DNA of 34,944 nucleotides from Alloprevotella sp. (GCA_023663135.1 JAMPIE010000001.1:171664-206607), one strand, 5' to 3'. Shown: positions 1-9,352, counted from the first letter of the stretch. Program-made: numbers and translations. Notes: generated from the letters alone by a model not told the origin.

Positions 1-52
1 AACGACCCCGAGATTACAAATCACGTGCTCTGGCCAACTGAGCTAAAGAGGC
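1..52 (-). tRNA. tRNA-Thr(TGT), partial (5' part only)
   Basis: Read on the minus strand from position 52, the sequence starts GCCTCTTTAGCTCAG, a normal acceptor strand and D-arm, followed by a 7-base anticodon loop TTTGTAA with anticodon TGT at 18-16 (reads ACA, Thr). The anticodon stem has one T-T mismatch. The variable region is entered and the T-arm and 3' acceptor strand lie beyond the left edge, so the gene is cut by the window and not broken. Confidence 0.9.
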
Positions 53-107
53 ATCGATGTCGATTTGCTTTCGGCTGCCGCAATGGCGTTCCCTTTCAAA
101 AGCGTTG

Positions 108-138
108 CAAAGTTAAGCACTTTTTTTATTCCCACAAA
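108..138 (-). promoter_or_regulatory. Bacteroidota-type promoter of tRNA-Thr
   Basis: On the minus strand there is a -33 TTTG (138-135), 19 bases, then the -7 element TAACTTTG (115-108), matching the TTTG/TAnnTTTG consensus of Bacteroidota. Transcription would start near 101, about 50 bases before the tRNA 5' end. Confidence 0.7.
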
Positions 139-241
139 ATTTTCCGCAAAACTTTTTTACTCTTTTATTTGTTTGTTCATGCTAAAGCTCAATGAGCCAG
201 GAGTTAATGAAAATGTTAAATTTTGCATTTTCTTGCGCATC

Positions 242-273
242 TTTGCTTTGAGATGTTTTTTTGTCTATCTTTG
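242..273 (+). promoter_or_regulatory. Bacteroidota-type promoter of the aminopeptidase P unit
   Basis: TTTG at 242-245, a 20-base spacer, then TATCTTTG at 266-273 exactly fit the Bacteroidota sigma-ABfr consensus. The expected start near 280 leaves a leader of about 75 bases before the ATG at 355. This promoter also shows that the upstream in-frame ATG at 223 cannot be the start. Confidence 0.75.
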
Positions 274-354
274 TGCTGGCTTTGCGGCTTCACCGTCCAT
301 TGCCGAGGCCCTCTTCTGCCATTATTTTATATCTCATTATACACCTTAATATAT

Positions 355-2154
355 ATGAAACTCCGCCACGATATCATAAAGAAAATTTCAGATCTTCGTA
401 AAATAATGGCTCGCGAGGGTCTCGATGCTCTTATTATCCCGCAGGCCGATCCCCACGGGAGTGAGTATGTTGCCGCTCACTGGCAGACCCGCCGCTTCTT
501 GAGCGGCTTTACGGGTTCGGCCGGGTCTCTTGCGGTCACTTTGGATGGCGCATGGATGATGGCCGACTCTCGCTACTGGCTCCAAGCTGCTGCTCAGCTT
601 GAGGGTACCGGTATCGAAGTTGTTGAAGTCGGCAAGCCCGGTGTGCCCTCCCTTGCTGAGCTGCTCCTGTCATCGGTTTCTGCCGATGGTAGGGTGGGCA
701 TTGATGGATTGCTCATTTCAGATGCTGCTTTTGAAGATATGAAGGGCAGATTCTCTCCCCTTGAACTTGTTGCTACGGCGGATCTCCCTGCTGAGATATG
801 GTGCCAACGCCCTTCTCTGCCCGATGGCCCCATTGAGTCATATCCCGTGGAGTATGCCGGCGAGTCGGCATCGAGTAAGCTTGTATCCCTCCGAACGAGG
901 ATCTCTTCTGAGGGAGCCACTGCAGCTTTTATCTCTCGTCTTGATCAGATTGCATGGCTTCTGAATATTCGTGCTGCTGACGTTGATTGCAACCCTGTAG
1001 TAATCTCATATCTATATGTTTCCGAATCCTTGACTGTGCTATTTATTGATGAGGGTAGGCTTGACAACACTATTCGGGCTTATCTCGCATCGATTGGTGT
1101 TACAACCGCTCCTTACGCCGCCGTATGCCATTTCCTCTCATCTCTCCCCGCTGACACTATCCTTGCTTTCGATCCCATGGCGATGCCCCGTGGACTTGCT
1201 GAAGCGGTGTCATCTCTGTCGACTGTCCACTCGGATCTTGGTATTGACCTGTGCAAGGCTGTCCGCAACGACACTCAGGTTGCCTGCCTGCGAGATGCAA
1301 TGGCTCGCGACGGCGTGGCGTTAGTAAAAGGTTTTAAGGAGATAGAAGAGAGAGTGGCGGCCGGTCAAAGGGTTGCGGAGCTCGATGTGGACGCTATCCT
1401 AACAGCTCGGCGTGCCGAGCAGCCTCTCTTTAAGATGCTCTCGTTTGAGACGATAGCCGGGTATGGCTCTCATGGTGCTATTGTTCATTACGAGGCCACG
1501 CCCTCTACATCGGTGGATCTGAAGCCTGAGGGTCTGCTTTTGGTCGACTCAGGCGCCTCTTACCTCGACGGCACCACCGACATAACACGCACTATAGCCC
1601 TCGGCGAGCCCACCCCTGAGATGATACGCGACTACACAGCCGTCCTTCGCGGCAACATTGCCCTTGCTATGGCAGTCTTCCCCGAGGGAACGCGAGGGGC
1701 TCAGCTCGATGCGCTCGCGCGCATCCCTATGTGGAATTTCGGCGCAAATTATCTCCACGGCACCGGTCACGGAGTCGGGCAATATCTCAACGTGCATGAA
1801 GGTCCGCAGAGCATTCGCTTGCAGGAGAATCCTCAGCCCCTCGTGGCCGGTATGCTTACTTCCGACGAGCCCGGCATCTACCGCGCCGGTCGCTATGGTA
1901 TCCGACTCGAAAATCTCCTCCTGACAGTACATGCATTTGACGACCCCGATTATGGTTCATTCCTGTGCTTTGAGACAGTGACCCTCTATCCCTTCGACAC
2001 TCGCCTTATCGATGCATCGGCCCTCACCCCCGTTGAGCTCGAGTGGCTCAACGCCTATCATGCCCGAGTCTTGGCGGCTCTTACTCCCGGCCTCACCGAG
2101 GATGAGGTCGTGTGGCTTAGAGAGAAGTGCGCCCCAATAGCTCCAGCTCAATAA
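355..2154 (+). CDS. pepP: Xaa-Pro aminopeptidase (aminopeptidase P, M24B family)
   Basis: Cytosolic metallo-aminopeptidase that removes an N-terminal residue preceding proline. The 599-residue form has two creatinase-type N-terminal domains (about 1-320), the pita-bread M24 catalytic domain (about 330-545) and the C-terminal extension of the long aminopeptidase P group. The two-metal ligands are all present: D398 (in VDSG), D409 (in TTDITR), H472 (in GTGHGVG), E505 (in DEPG) and E519 (in RLEN). The start at 355 is chosen because the frame opening at 223 begins upstream of the promoter and its extra 44 residues look like untranslated DNA. Only 19 bases separate it from the carbonic anhydrase-like gene, so the two are probably cotranscribed. 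The symbol is by family resemblance; the eukaryote-like length is usual in Bacteroidota. Confidence 0.92.
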   Translation: MKLRHDIIKKISDLRKIMAREGLDALIIPQADPHGSEYVAAHWQTRRFLSGFTGSAGSLAVTLDGAWMMADSRYWLQAAAQLEGTGIEVVEVGKPGVPSLAELLLSSVSADGRVGIDGLLISDAAFEDMKGRFSPLELVATADLPAEIWCQRPSLPDGPIESYPVEYAGESASSKLVSLRTRISSEGATAAFISRLDQIAWLLNIRAADVDCNPVVISYLYVSESLTVLFIDEGRLDNTIRAYLASIGVTTAPYAAVCHFLSSLPADTILAFDPMAMPRGLAEAVSSLSTVHSDLGIDLCKAVRNDTQVACLRDAMARDGVALVKGFKEIEERVAAGQRVAELDVDAILTARRAEQPLFKMLSFETIAGYGSHGAIVHYEATPSTSVDLKPEGLLLVDSGASYLDGTTDITRTIALGEPTPEMIRDYTAVLRGNIALAMAVFPEGTRGAQLDALARIPMWNFGANYLHGTGHGVGQYLNVHEGPQSIRLQENPQPLVAGMLTSDEPGIYRAGRYGIRLENLLLTVHAFDDPDYGSFLCFETVTLYPFDTRLIDASALTPVELEWLNAYHARVLAALTPGLTEDEVVWLREKCAPIAPAQ

Positions 2155-2173
2155 TTTATATGATGATATAATT

Positions 2174-2713
2174 ATGCCACTTGTCATACCCCTTCGCGGC
2201 TTCACTCCCAAAATTGGAAGTGGAACTTTTGTAGCAGCCAACGCCTCTGTAATAGGCGATGTCACCATTGGCGACGACTGCTCCATATGGTTTAATACCG
2301 TCGTTCGCGGCGACGTCAATACCATCACCATCGGCAACCGCGTCAACATCCAAGATGGCTCCGTGCTTCACACCCTCTATGAGAAATCTACCATAACGAT
2401 AGGCGACGACGTCTCGATAGGTCACAACGTGACCCTCCATGGCTGTCACATCAAGCGCCTTGCTCTTATAGGTATGGGAGCTATAGTGATGGACGACGTA
2501 GAGGTGGGCGAGGGGGCCCTTGTGGCCGCCGGCTCAGTGGTCCTCTCCCGGACAAGGATTGGCCCGGGCGAGATGTGGGGCGGGGCCCCCGCTCGCTTCA
2601 TCAAGATGATGGAACCCGAAAAGACCGCCGAGCTCAACACGCGCATCGCCCGAAACTACCTCATGTATTCCCGCTGGTATGAGGGCGGCGATGGCGGAGT
2701 GATCACACCCTAA
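2174..2713 (+). CDS. Gamma-class carbonic anhydrase-like hexapeptide-repeat protein
   Basis: A 179-residue left-handed beta-helix protein of the gamma carbonic anhydrase/YrdA group. Hexapeptide repeats (for example IGDVTI, IGDDCS, IGNRVN) run from about residue 14 to 145, followed by a C-terminal helix that packs on the trimer. The three histidines that bind zinc in the archaeal enzyme Cam are kept: H66 (in VLHTL), H84 and H89 (in IGHNVTLHGC), so metal binding is likely. Many members of this short group show weak or no CO2 hydration, and the acidic proton-shuttle loop of Cam is absent, so enzymatic activity is uncertain. It lies 19 bases after pepP and probably shares its promoter. Confidence 0.88.
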   Translation: MPLVIPLRGFTPKIGSGTFVAANASVIGDVTIGDDCSIWFNTVVRGDVNTITIGNRVNIQDGSVLHTLYEKSTITIGDDVSIGHNVTLHGCHIKRLALIGMGAIVMDDVEVGEGALVAAGSVVLSRTRIGPGEMWGGAPARFIKMMEPEKTAELNTRIARNYLMYSRWYEGGDGGVITP

Positions 2714-2729
2714 AGCCGCTTGCGAACGC

Positions 2730-2751
2730 TGATTTACATTTGATTTACATT
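2730..2751 (+). repeat. Tandem 11-base direct repeat
   Basis: TGATTTACATT occurs twice head to tail at 2730-2740 and 2741-2751, flanked by a short inverted pair CTTGC (2719-2723) and GCAAG (2753-2757). It lies just after the carbonic anhydrase-like gene and before the rpsL promoter. It could be part of a weak termination signal or only slippage. Confidence 0.5.
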
Positions 2752-2782
2752 TGCAAGAAATTGTTAAACATGCGCTAAAATA

Positions 2783-2814
2783 TTTGTGTATCTGAAAATT
2801 AGTTGCTATCTTTG
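2783..2814 (+). promoter_or_regulatory. Main promoter of the ribosomal cluster (upstream of rpsL)
   Basis: TTTG at 2783-2786, 20 bases, TATCTTTG at 2807-2814: a perfect match to the Bacteroidota consensus with ideal spacing. It is the only strong promoter seen before the terminator at 22039, so it may drive much or all of the 19 kb cluster. Expected start near 2821. Confidence 0.8.
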
Positions 2815-2820
2815 CATCGC

Positions 2821-2972
2821 AATCCGGGCAGAAGGAGGCCGGGCCTGCGCCTAACCCTTTGGGTGTTAAGGTGAAAGGCCGCCTCTTGATGTGTGTGATT
2901 GTCCCTCCGCAGGGAGGGCTTAGACGAGACAACAAACAAAAGAAATAACAACAACAACTCCAAAACACTAAG
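2821..2972 (+). promoter_or_regulatory. Structured 5' leader of the rpsL transcript
   Basis: The ~150-base leader contains a pairing of GAGGC (2835-2839) with GCCTC (2880-2884) that encloses a hairpin CTAACCC-TTT-GGGTGTTAAG (2851-2870), then a second hairpin CCCTCC-GCA-GGGAGG (2903-2917). The rest, up to the ATG, is an unpaired A- and C-rich stretch. No U-run follows the second hairpin, so it is not an ordinary terminator. A role in r-protein feedback or growth control is an inference. Confidence 0.5.
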
Positions 2973-3356
2973 ATGCCAACTATCCAGCAATTAGTAAGAA
3001 AAGGACGCGTGGCTCTTGAGGACAAGAGTAAGTCGCCGGCCCTTGACTCCTGTCCCCAGCGCCGAGGCGTGTGCGTGCGTGTGTACACCACCACGCCTAA
3101 GAAGCCTAACTCGGCCATGCGTAAGGTTGCTCGTGTGCGTCTCACTAATGGTAAGGAGGTTAACTCCTACATTCCCGGTGAGGGCCATAACCTTCAGGAG
3201 CACTCCATCGTGCTTGTGCGCGGCGGGCGTGTAAAGGATCTCCCCGGTGTGCGTTACCACATCGTTCGCGGCACCCTCGATACCTCCGGCGTTAAAGACC
3301 GCACTCAGCGCCGCTCCAAGTATGGCGCCAAGCGGCCCAAAGCTGCCAAGAAGTAA
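2973..3356 (+). CDS. rpsL: 30S ribosomal protein S12
   Basis: Decoding-centre protein of the small subunit, 127 residues, full length. The conserved [12 protein letters not shown] loop and the [13 protein letters not shown] loop are intact. K43 and K88, the positions where substitutions give streptomycin resistance, are both lysine, so the protein is of the wild-type, sensitive form. D89 is the aspartate that RimO methylthiolates in many bacteria. First gene of the cluster, preceded by the structured leader and followed by an unusually long 228-base gap before rpsG. Confidence 0.98.
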   Translation: MPTIQQLVRKGRVALEDKSKSPALDSCPQRRGVCVRVYTTTPKKPNSAMRKVARVRLTNGKEVNSYIPGEGHNLQEHSIVLVRGGRVKDLPGVRYHIVRGTLDTSGVKDRTQRRSKYGAKRPKAAKK

Positions 3357-3360
3357 GCCG

Positions 3361-3420
3361 TCCTCCCTTTTTCTTACTTCCCGGCCCCGCATCCCCCACT
3401 TTTCGCATTCCACCCCGCAG
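3361..3420 (+). promoter_or_regulatory. C-rich, G-poor transcript segment before rpsG (rut-like)
   Basis: By hand count this 60-base stretch has 30 C and only 6 G. Such C-over-G unstructured RNA is the known preference of Rho. It directly follows the rpsL stop codon, where ribosomes leave the message. Rho loading here is an inference. Confidence 0.35.
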
Positions 3421-3425
3421 CCGGG

Positions 3426-3526
3426 ACAAATCAAAAATTAACAAATTAACCTTCGTTTAACGAATTTGTTTTTGATTTGTTGGAAAGCTGATTCATATGG
3501 TTGAGTAAATGACGCAAGAGAGCGTC
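3426..3526 (+). promoter_or_regulatory. Stem-loops in the rpsL-rpsG intercistronic region
   Basis: A 12-bp perfect stem pairs 3426-3437 (ACAAATCAAAAA) with 3469-3480. Inside it CAAATT (3442-3447) pairs with AATTTG (3463-3468), around a 15-base loop. A second small hairpin, GACGC (3511-3515) with GCGTC (3522-3526), follows. In E. coli, S7 represses str translation by binding RNA in the same S12-S7 intercistronic position, so an S7 target is possible here. The sequence itself does not prove binding. Confidence 0.5.
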
Positions 3527-3584
3527 GTTGAAGACTTAAAGAAACAACAACCAAGCAAACAAAAACACCCACCGACTACTCAAG

Positions 3585-4061
3585 ATGAGAAAGGCAAAGC
3601 CAAAGAAAAGGATCGTTCTCCCCGATCCCAAGTTCAACGACGTACGTGTGTCCAAGTTCGTCAACCACCTCATGTACGACGGTAAGAAGAATACTGCCTA
3701 CACTATATTCTATAGCGCCCTGGAGACCGTGAAGGCCAAGCTCCCCAACGAAGAGCAGACAGCGCTTGAGATATGGAAGAAAGCCCTCGAGAACATCACT
3801 CCCAATGTCGAGGTGAAGAGCCGCCGCGTTGGCGGTGCCACCTTCCAGGTGCCGACCGAGATCCGCCCCGACCGCAAGGAGTCAATCTCAATGAAAAACC
3901 TCATCCTCTACGCCCGCAAGCGTGGCGGCAAGACCATGGCCGACAAGCTTGCTGCTGAGATCGTCGACGCATTCAACGACCAGGGCGGCGCCTACAAGCG
4001 CAAGGAAGATATGCACAAGATGGCCGAGGCCAACCGCGCCTTCGCCCACTTCCGTTTCTAA
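3585..4061 (+). CDS. rpsG: 30S ribosomal protein S7
   Basis: Primary binder of the 16S rRNA 3' major domain that nucleates assembly of the 30S head and lines the E site. 158 residues, full length. The helical core starts with the basic N-terminal arm (RKAKPKKR), and the conserved beta-hairpin segment [16 protein letters not shown] lies at about 75-90. It is preceded by a structured 228-base gap and followed 42 bases later by fusA. S7 is the translational repressor of the str operon in E. coli, which gives the upstream gap regulatory interest. Confidence 0.98.
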   Translation: MRKAKPKKRIVLPDPKFNDVRVSKFVNHLMYDGKKNTAYTIFYSALETVKAKLPNEEQTALEIWKKALENITPNVEVKSRRVGGATFQVPTEIRPDRKESISMKNLILYARKRGGKTMADKLAAEIVDAFNDQGGAYKRKEDMHKMAEANRAFAHFRF

Positions 4062-4103
4062 TACTCTCCTCCCATATCCCTCAATAATTCTTAGCTCAAC
4101 AAA

Positions 4104-6227
4104 ATGGCTAAAATCGACGAACATCTTAAATATACCCGCAACATAGGCATTATGGCTCATATCGATGCCGGCAAGACCACCACATCGGAGCGCATTCTGT
4201 TTTATACGGGCCTTACACATAAAATCGGTGAGGTACACGACGGCGCCGCTACCATGGACTGGATGGAGCAGGAGCAGGAGCGTGGCATCACCATCACCTC
4301 TGCCGCCACCACCACCTTCTGGAAATATGACGGCGACAAATTTAAGATTAACCTTATTGACACCCCGGGACACGTTGACTTCACCGTCGAGGTGGAGCGT
4401 TCGCTTCGCGTCCTTGATGGCGCTGTTGCCACCTTCTGCGCCGTAGGCGGCGTAGAGCCCCAGTCTGAGACGGTGTGGCGTCAGGCCGACAAATATAACG
4501 TCCCCCGTATAGGCTACGTGAATAAGATGGACCGCTCCGGCGCCAACTTCTTTGAAGTATGCCGTCAGCTTAAGGATGTACTTGGTGCAAACCCTTGTGC
4601 CATCCAGATTCCCATCGGTGCCGAGGAGACTTTCAAGGGCGTAGTTGACCTTATAACCATGAAGGCTCTCTTCTGGCACGATGAGACTATGGGCGCTGAC
4701 TACTCCGCTGAGGAGATCCCCGCTTCACTTCGTGCCGAGGCCGAGGAATATCGCGACAAGATGCTCGAGAAGGTTGCCGAGTTTGACGATGCCGTTATGG
4801 AGAAATATTTCGACGACCCCTCCACTATCACTGAGGAGGAGATTCGTCGCGCCCTCCGCAAGGGTACTCTCAAGATGGAGATTGTCCCCATGATATGCGG
4901 CTCATCGTTCAAAAATAAGGGTGTGCAGTGTCTCCTTGACGCTGTCTGCGCCTACCTTCCCTCGCCCCTCGACTCCGGTGCCGTTGAAGGCCACTCCATC
5001 GACGACCCCGACAAGATTGAGACCCGCGAGCCCTCAAGCGAAGCTCCCATGTGTGCCCTCGCATTCAAGATTGCAACCGACCCCTATGTGGGTCGTCTCA
5101 CCTTCTTCCGCGTCTACTCAGGCGACGTCGTTGCCGGGTCTTATGTCCTCAACGCTCGCTCATCCAAGAAGGAGCGCGTGAGCCGTCTGTTCCAGATGCA
5201 CTCCAACAAGCAAAACCCCATGGAGAAGATCGGCTGCGGCGATATAGGCGCAGGCGTCGGCTTCAAGGATATCCGCACCGGCGACACCCTCTGCGACGAA
5301 AACGCTCCCATCGTTCTCGAGGCTATGGAGTTCCCCGATCCCGTTATCGGTATCGCCGTTGAGCCCAAGACTCAAAAAGACCTTGACAAGCTCGGCGTTG
5401 GCCTCCAGAAGCTCGCCGAGGAGGATCCCACCTTCCGCGTAGAGACCAACGAGGAGACCGGCCAGACCGTTATCTCCGGCATGGGTGAGCTTCACCTTGA
5501 TATTATCATCGACCGCCTCAAGCGCGAGTTTAAGGTTGAATGTAATCAGGGCCGTCCCCAGGTTACCTACAAAGAGGCTATCACCAAGCCTGTTGAGCTT
5601 CGCGAGGTGTTCAAGAAGCAGACCGGTGGTCGAGGCAAGTTTGCTGACATCATTGTCCGCGTAGAGCCCGCCGACGAGGCTTTTGATGGCAACCTCGAGT
5701 TTGTCGACGAGGTTAAGGGCGGTAACATCCCCAAGGAGTTTATTCCCGCCATCCAGAAGGGCTTCACCAACGCTATGAAGAATGGCGTCCTCGCCGGTTA
5801 TCCCGTGGAGCATCTCAAAGTTACCGTCATCGACGGCTCCTTCCACCCCGTCGACTCCGATCAGCTCTCCTTTGAGCTTTGCGCCATCCAGGCCTTTAAG
5901 AAGGCGTCTGAAAAGGCCGGCCCCGTCCTCCTCGAGCCCATCATGAAAATCGAGGTTGTGACCCCCGAAGAGTCAATGGGCGACGTGATCTCTGACCTTA
6001 ACAAGCGCCGCGGACAGGTAGAGGGTATGGAGACATCCCGCTCCGGCGCTCGTGTAGTCAAGGCTAAGGCCCCTCTGGCCGAGATGTTTGGCTATGTGAC
6101 CGCCCTCCGCACCATTACTTCCGGTCGCGCTACTTCCACTATGACTTTCAGCCACTATGCCGAGGTGAGCAACTCTATTGCTCGCAACGTGCTGACCGAG
6201 TGTCAGGGCCGAGTTGACCTTCTCTAA
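4104..6227 (+). CDS. fusA: Elongation factor G
   Basis: Translational GTPase that drives translocation of tRNA and mRNA and, with RRF, ribosome recycling. 707 residues, the usual length. The G domain has the P-loop AHIDAGKTT (18-26), the switch II element DTPGH (86-90, with the catalytic H90) and NKMD (140-143). Domain II follows at about 310-400, domain III carries SGMGELHLD, and domains IV and V fill the C-terminal 220 residues. Unlike the enterobacterial str operon, no tuf gene follows: rpsJ begins 57 bases later, which is usual for Bacteroidota. Confidence 0.98.
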   Translation: MAKIDEHLKYTRNIGIMAHIDAGKTTTSERILFYTGLTHKIGEVHDGAATMDWMEQEQERGITITSAATTTFWKYDGDKFKINLIDTPGHVDFTVEVERSLRVLDGAVATFCAVGGVEPQSETVWRQADKYNVPRIGYVNKMDRSGANFFEVCRQLKDVLGANPCAIQIPIGAEETFKGVVDLITMKALFWHDETMGADYSAEEIPASLRAEAEEYRDKMLEKVAEFDDAVMEKYFDDPSTITEEEIRRALRKGTLKMEIVPMICGSSFKNKGVQCLLDAVCAYLPSPLDSGAVEGHSIDDPDKIETREPSSEAPMCALAFKIATDPYVGRLTFFRVYSGDVVAGSYVLNARSSKKERVSRLFQMHSNKQNPMEKIGCGDIGAGVGFKDIRTGDTLCDENAPIVLEAMEFPDPVIGIAVEPKTQKDLDKLGVGLQKLAEEDPTFRVETNEETGQTVISGMGELHLDIIIDRLKREFKVECNQGRPQVTYKEAITKPVELREVFKKQTGGRGKFADIIVRVEPADEAFDGNLEFVDEVKGGNIPKEFIPAIQKGFTNAMKNGVLAGYPVEHLKVTVIDGSFHPVDSDQLSFELCAIQAFKKASEKAGPVLLEPIMKIEVVTPEESMGDVISDLNKRRGQVEGMETSRSGARVVKAKAPLAEMFGYVTALRTITSGRATSTMTFSHYAEVSNSIARNVLTECQGRVDLL

Positions 6228-6284
6228 TGAGAGGGCCAACTCCCCTTTTTTCTTAGCTTAAAGAATATTACAGTAACCCACAAT

Positions 6285-6590
6285 ATGAGCCAGAAAATCA
6301 GAATCAAACTCAAATCTTACGATCACAACCTGGTCGACAAGTCGGCTGAGAAGATTGTAAAGACTGTGAAGGCTACCGGCGCGGTGATCAGCGGCCCCAT
6401 ACCCCTGCCCACCCACAAGCGTATCTTTACCGTCAACCGCTCGACCTTCGTCAACAAGAAGAGCCGCGAGCAGTTCCAGCTCTCTTCGTTCAAGCGCCTC
6501 ATCGACATCTACAACTCCACCGCCAAGACCATCGACGCCCTCATGAAGCTCGAGCTCCCCTCTGGCGTAGAGGTTGAGATCAAGGTGTGA
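6285..6590 (+). CDS. rpsJ: 30S ribosomal protein S10 (NusE)
   Basis: Small-subunit head protein of 101 residues with the S10 signature SGPIPLPT at about 36-43, in the loop that reaches the head core. Outside the ribosome, S10 is the NusE partner of NusB in antitermination complexes and can bridge RNA polymerase to the ribosome through NusG. It opens the S10 section of the cluster. The 57-base gap before it has a T-run but no clear promoter or hairpin, so read-through from fusA is likely. Confidence 0.98.
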   Translation: MSQKIRIKLKSYDHNLVDKSAEKIVKTVKATGAVISGPIPLPTHKRIFTVNRSTFVNKKSREQFQLSSFKRLIDIYNSTAKTIDALMKLELPSGVEVEIKV

Positions 6591-6661
6591 TGACCCTCAG
6601 ACGTAAGACATCAGACACAGACAAAAATAACAAAGAATAACCCACCCCAACTACAAAAGAA

Positions 6662-7282
6662 ATGCCAGGATTAATTGGAAAGAAAATCGGAATGACATCC
6701 GTTTTCAGTGCCGACGGCAAGAACGTGCCGTGCACTGTTATCGAAGTTGGCCCCTGCGTAGTTACCCAGATCAAAACCGCTGCCACCGACGGTTATGATG
6801 CCCTCCAGCTCGGCTTCGTCGAGAAGAAGGAGAAGCACACCACCGCCCCCATGGCCGGCCACTTCAAGAAAGCTGGAGTAGCTCCTCAGCGCCACTTGGC
6901 CGAGTTCAAGGGATTTGAGGGAGAGTATAAGCTCGGCGACACTATCAGCGTCGACGCTCTCTTCTCCGACACCGACTTTGTCGACATTCAGGGCACCAGC
7001 AAAGGTAAAGGCTACCAGGGCGTAGTTAAGCGCCACGGTTTCGGCGGCGTTGGTCAGAGCACCCATGGCCAGCACAACCGTCTTCGTGCCCCCGGCTCCG
7101 TAGGTGCTTGCTCTTATCCCGCTAAAGTGTTCAAAGGTATGCGTATGGCCGGACAGATGGGCAACCAGAATGTCACCGTCCAGAACCTTCAGGTTCTCCG
7201 CGTGATGCCCGAGCACAACATTCTCCTCATCAAGGGTTCTATCCCCGGCAGTAAAGGTTCAATCGTAATAGTTGAGAAATAA
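6662..7282 (+). CDS. rplC: 50S ribosomal protein L3
   Basis: Early-assembly large-subunit protein whose long loop approaches the peptidyl transferase centre. 206 residues, full length, beginning [12 protein letters not shown]. The conserved block [19 protein letters not shown] (about 111-129) and the segment [14 protein letters not shown] (about 155-168) are typical. The start at 6662 is the first ATG matching the family N-terminus. The stop codon overlaps the rplD ATG by one base (TAATG), which suggests translational coupling. Confidence 0.98.
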   Translation: MPGLIGKKIGMTSVFSADGKNVPCTVIEVGPCVVTQIKTAATDGYDALQLGFVEKKEKHTTAPMAGHFKKAGVAPQRHLAEFKGFEGEYKLGDTISVDALFSDTDFVDIQGTSKGKGYQGVVKRHGFGGVGQSTHGQHNRLRAPGSVGACSYPAKVFKGMRMAGQMGNQNVTVQNLQVLRVMPEHNILLIKGSIPGSKGSIVIVEK

Positions 7283-7902
7283 TGGAACTCGCAGTATACA
7301 ACATCAATGGCCAGGACACCGGCCGCAAGGCGCAGCTCAACGATGAGGTGTTTGCTATCGAAGCCAACGAGCATGCCGTTTATCTCGACGTGAAGCAATT
7401 TCTGGCTAACCAGCGTCAGGGAACCCACAAATCAAAGGAGCGCAGCGAAGTGAGCGGCTCCACACGCAAGCTCCACAAGCAGAAGGGCGGCGGCGGCTCA
7501 CGTATCGGCGACATCAACTCCCCCGTCCTCGTAGGTGGCGGCCGCGTCTTTGGCCCCCGTCCCCGCGACTATCGCTTCAAGCTCAATAAGAAAGTGAAGC
7601 AGCTCGCCCGCAAGAGCGCCCTGACCTACAAGGTCCAGGACAATGCCATCAAGGTGATTGAAAACTTCACCTTTGACGCACCCAAGACCAAGGCATTCGT
7701 GGCCATGGCCAAGGCTCTCGAGGTGGAAGGCAAGAAGATTCTCCTTGTCCTTAACGACCGCGACGAAAACGTGCTCCTCTCAGTGCGCAACGTGCCCAAT
7801 GCACGCATCATCACCGCCTCTGACGTGAACACCTACGCCATCATGCGCTCCAATGCCATCCTTCTCACCGAGGACTCGCTCAACGTGATCAACAATCTCT
7901 AA
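7282..7902 (+). CDS. rplD: 50S ribosomal protein L4
   Basis: Large-subunit protein of 206 residues whose extended loop (about 45-95, rich in Lys, Arg and Gly, with [12 protein letters not shown]) reaches the wall of the peptide exit tunnel. In E. coli L4 represses its own S10 operon by transcription attenuation and translation. Here no long S10 leader is seen upstream of rpsJ, so regulation probably differs. It overlaps rplC by one base and is followed 22 bases later by rplW. Confidence 0.98.
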   Translation: MELAVYNINGQDTGRKAQLNDEVFAIEANEHAVYLDVKQFLANQRQGTHKSKERSEVSGSTRKLHKQKGGGGSRIGDINSPVLVGGGRVFGPRPRDYRFKLNKKVKQLARKSALTYKVQDNAIKVIENFTFDAPKTKAFVAMAKALEVEGKKILLVLNDRDENVLLSVRNVPNARIITASDVNTYAIMRSNAILLTEDSLNVINNL

Positions 7903-7924
7903 TCCCCAGGCGACTACACAGACA

Positions 7925-8215
7925 ATGGATATCAAGATTCAACCCATCGTTACCGAAAAGGCCAATCGCATCTCAGAGAAGCTCGGCCATTACACATTCC
8001 GCGTGTCGCCCGAGGCCAACAAGTATCAGATCAAGATGCTTGTCGAGAAGACCTATGGCGTAAAGGTCGTGAAGGTCAATACCACCATCCAGCGTGCCAA
8101 GAACCGCAATCGCTGGACCAAGAGTGGCCTCCAGCGCGGCAAGACCACCGCTTACAAGAAGGCTTTCGTCACCCTTGCCGACGGCCAGTCAATCGACTTC
8201 TACAGCAACATCTAA
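7925..8215 (+). CDS. rplW: 50S ribosomal protein L23
   Basis: 96-residue protein at the rim of the polypeptide exit tunnel, where it is the main docking site for trigger factor and SRP. The N-terminal motif IQPIVTEKA and the hairpin region [18 protein letters not shown] are typical of the family. Length is normal. Only 7 bases separate the stop from the rplB start, as expected for a coupled operon. Confidence 0.97.
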   Translation: MDIKIQPIVTEKANRISEKLGHYTFRVSPEANKYQIKMLVEKTYGVKVVKVNTTIQRAKNRNRWTKSGLQRGKTTAYKKAFVTLADGQSIDFYSNI

Positions 8216-8222
8216 TCATACA

Positions 8223-9050
8223 ATGGCAGTAAGAAAATTCAAGCCCACCACACCGGGGCAGCGACACAAAGTTATTGGCGTATTCAAAGGAACCATCACT
8301 GCTACTACGCCAGAGAAGTCTCTTACAGTCGGTAAAAAATCTACCGGCGGTCGCAACGCTGAGGGCCACTTGACCAACCGCTATATGGGCGGCGGCCACA
8401 AGCGTAAATACCGCATCATCGACTTCAAGAGAAACAAAGACGGTGTGCCCGCCGTAGTAAAGAGCATCGAGTATGATCCTAATCGTTCTGCTCGCATCGC
8501 CCTCCTTTACTATGTCGACGGCGCTAAGGCATATATCATTGCCCCCAACGGCCTCGAAGTTGGCGCAACCGTCATGAGCGGCGCTGATGCCGCCCCTGAG
8601 GTTGGCAATGCCCTTCCCCTCGGGTCAATCCCCGTGGGTACACTCATCCACTGCATCGAGCTCCGTCCCGGCCAGGGTGCCTTCATGGCTCGTTCCGCCG
8701 GCACTTTTGCCCAGCTCGTCTCCCGCGAGGGCGACTACGCTATCATCAAGCTCCCTTCAGGCGAGACTCGCAAGGTGCTCTGCGCCTGCAAGGCCACTGT
8801 AGGAGTTGTGGGCAACTCAGAGCACTCCCTTGAGCGCTCCGGCAAGGCCGGCCGCTCTCGCTGGCTCGGTCGTCGTCCGCGCAACCGCGGCGTTGTCATG
8901 AACCCTGTCGACCACCCAATGGGCGGCGGCGAAGGTCGCGCTTCCGGCGGCCATCCCCGCTCACGCAAGGGTCTCTACTCAAAGGGCCTCAAGACACGCG
9001 CCCCGAAAAAACACTCGTCGAAGTATATCATCGAGCGTCGTAAGAAGTAA
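8223..9050 (+). CDS. rplB: 50S ribosomal protein L2
   Basis: Highly conserved large-subunit protein needed for subunit joining and peptidyl transferase activity. 275 residues, with OB-fold and SH3-like domains. The conserved segment [14 protein letters not shown] carries H231, equivalent to the functionally important H229 of E. coli. An open frame extends upstream to 8094 inside rplW, but the family N-terminus MAVRKFKP fixes the start at 8223. The basic C-terminal tail ends IIERRKK. Confidence 0.98.
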   Translation: MAVRKFKPTTPGQRHKVIGVFKGTITATTPEKSLTVGKKSTGGRNAEGHLTNRYMGGGHKRKYRIIDFKRNKDGVPAVVKSIEYDPNRSARIALLYYVDGAKAYIIAPNGLEVGATVMSGADAAPEVGNALPLGSIPVGTLIHCIELRPGQGAFMARSAGTFAQLVSREGDYAIIKLPSGETRKVLCACKATVGVVGNSEHSLERSGKAGRSRWLGRRPRNRGVVMNPVDHPMGGGEGRASGGHPRSRKGLYSKGLKTRAPKKHSSKYIIERRKK

Positions 9051-9085
9051 ACCGATAAATTTAGCACCAACACAACCCATCATAT

Positions 9086-9352
9086 ATGAGTCGTTCATTA
9101 AAAAAGGGCCCCTTCATCTCGGTCAAGCTCGACAAGAAAGTAGCTGCCATGGAGGCTTCGGGCAAGAAGGCCGTCATCAAGACCTGGAGCCGCGCCTCCA
9201 TGATTGCCCCCGAGTTTGTCGGTCATACCTTCGCCGTGCATAACGGCAACAAGTTCATCCCCGTCTATGTGACCGAAAACATGGTAGGCCACAAGCTTGG
9301 TGAATTTGCCCCCACCCGCAACTTCCGCGGCCACTCCGGCAACAAGAAGTAA
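9086..9352 (+). CDS. rpsS: 30S ribosomal protein S19
   Basis: 88-residue head protein that forms a heterodimer with S13 and contacts the A-site tRNA and the B1 bridges. It begins [10 protein letters not shown], the usual N-terminus, and contains [22 protein letters not shown] (here cited in part: TWSRAS and GHTFAVHNG) and the end motif [12 protein letters not shown]. Complete and normal. It lies between rplB and rplV as in nearly all bacteria. Confidence 0.97.
   Translation: MSRSLKKGPFISVKLDKKVAAMEASGKKAVIKTWSRASMIAPEFVGHTFAVHNGNKFIPVYVTENMVGHKLGEFAPTRNFRGHSGNKK

Larger units (their letters stand above)
53..354. other. Intergenic region with two divergent promoters
   Basis: About 300 bases between tRNA-Thr (minus) and the aminopeptidase gene (plus). 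It holds one promoter for each direction and an AT-rich spacer. Open frames here have no start, composition or similarity that I would trust as a gene. Confidence 0.7.

Noticed and set aside
223..354. 44-residue N-terminal extension of the aminopeptidase frame, hydrophobic and Cys-rich, like a signal peptide
   Set aside because: The ATG at 223 lies upstream of the consensus promoter (242-273), and aminopeptidase P is cytosolic; the family-like start is 355.
2903..2920. CCCTCC/GGGAGG hairpin in the rpsL leader considered as an intrinsic terminator
   Set aside because: No U-run follows and transcription must continue into rpsL.
8094..8222. 43-residue upstream extension of rplB
   Set aside because: It lies within rplW in another frame and is not part of the conserved L2 N-terminus.
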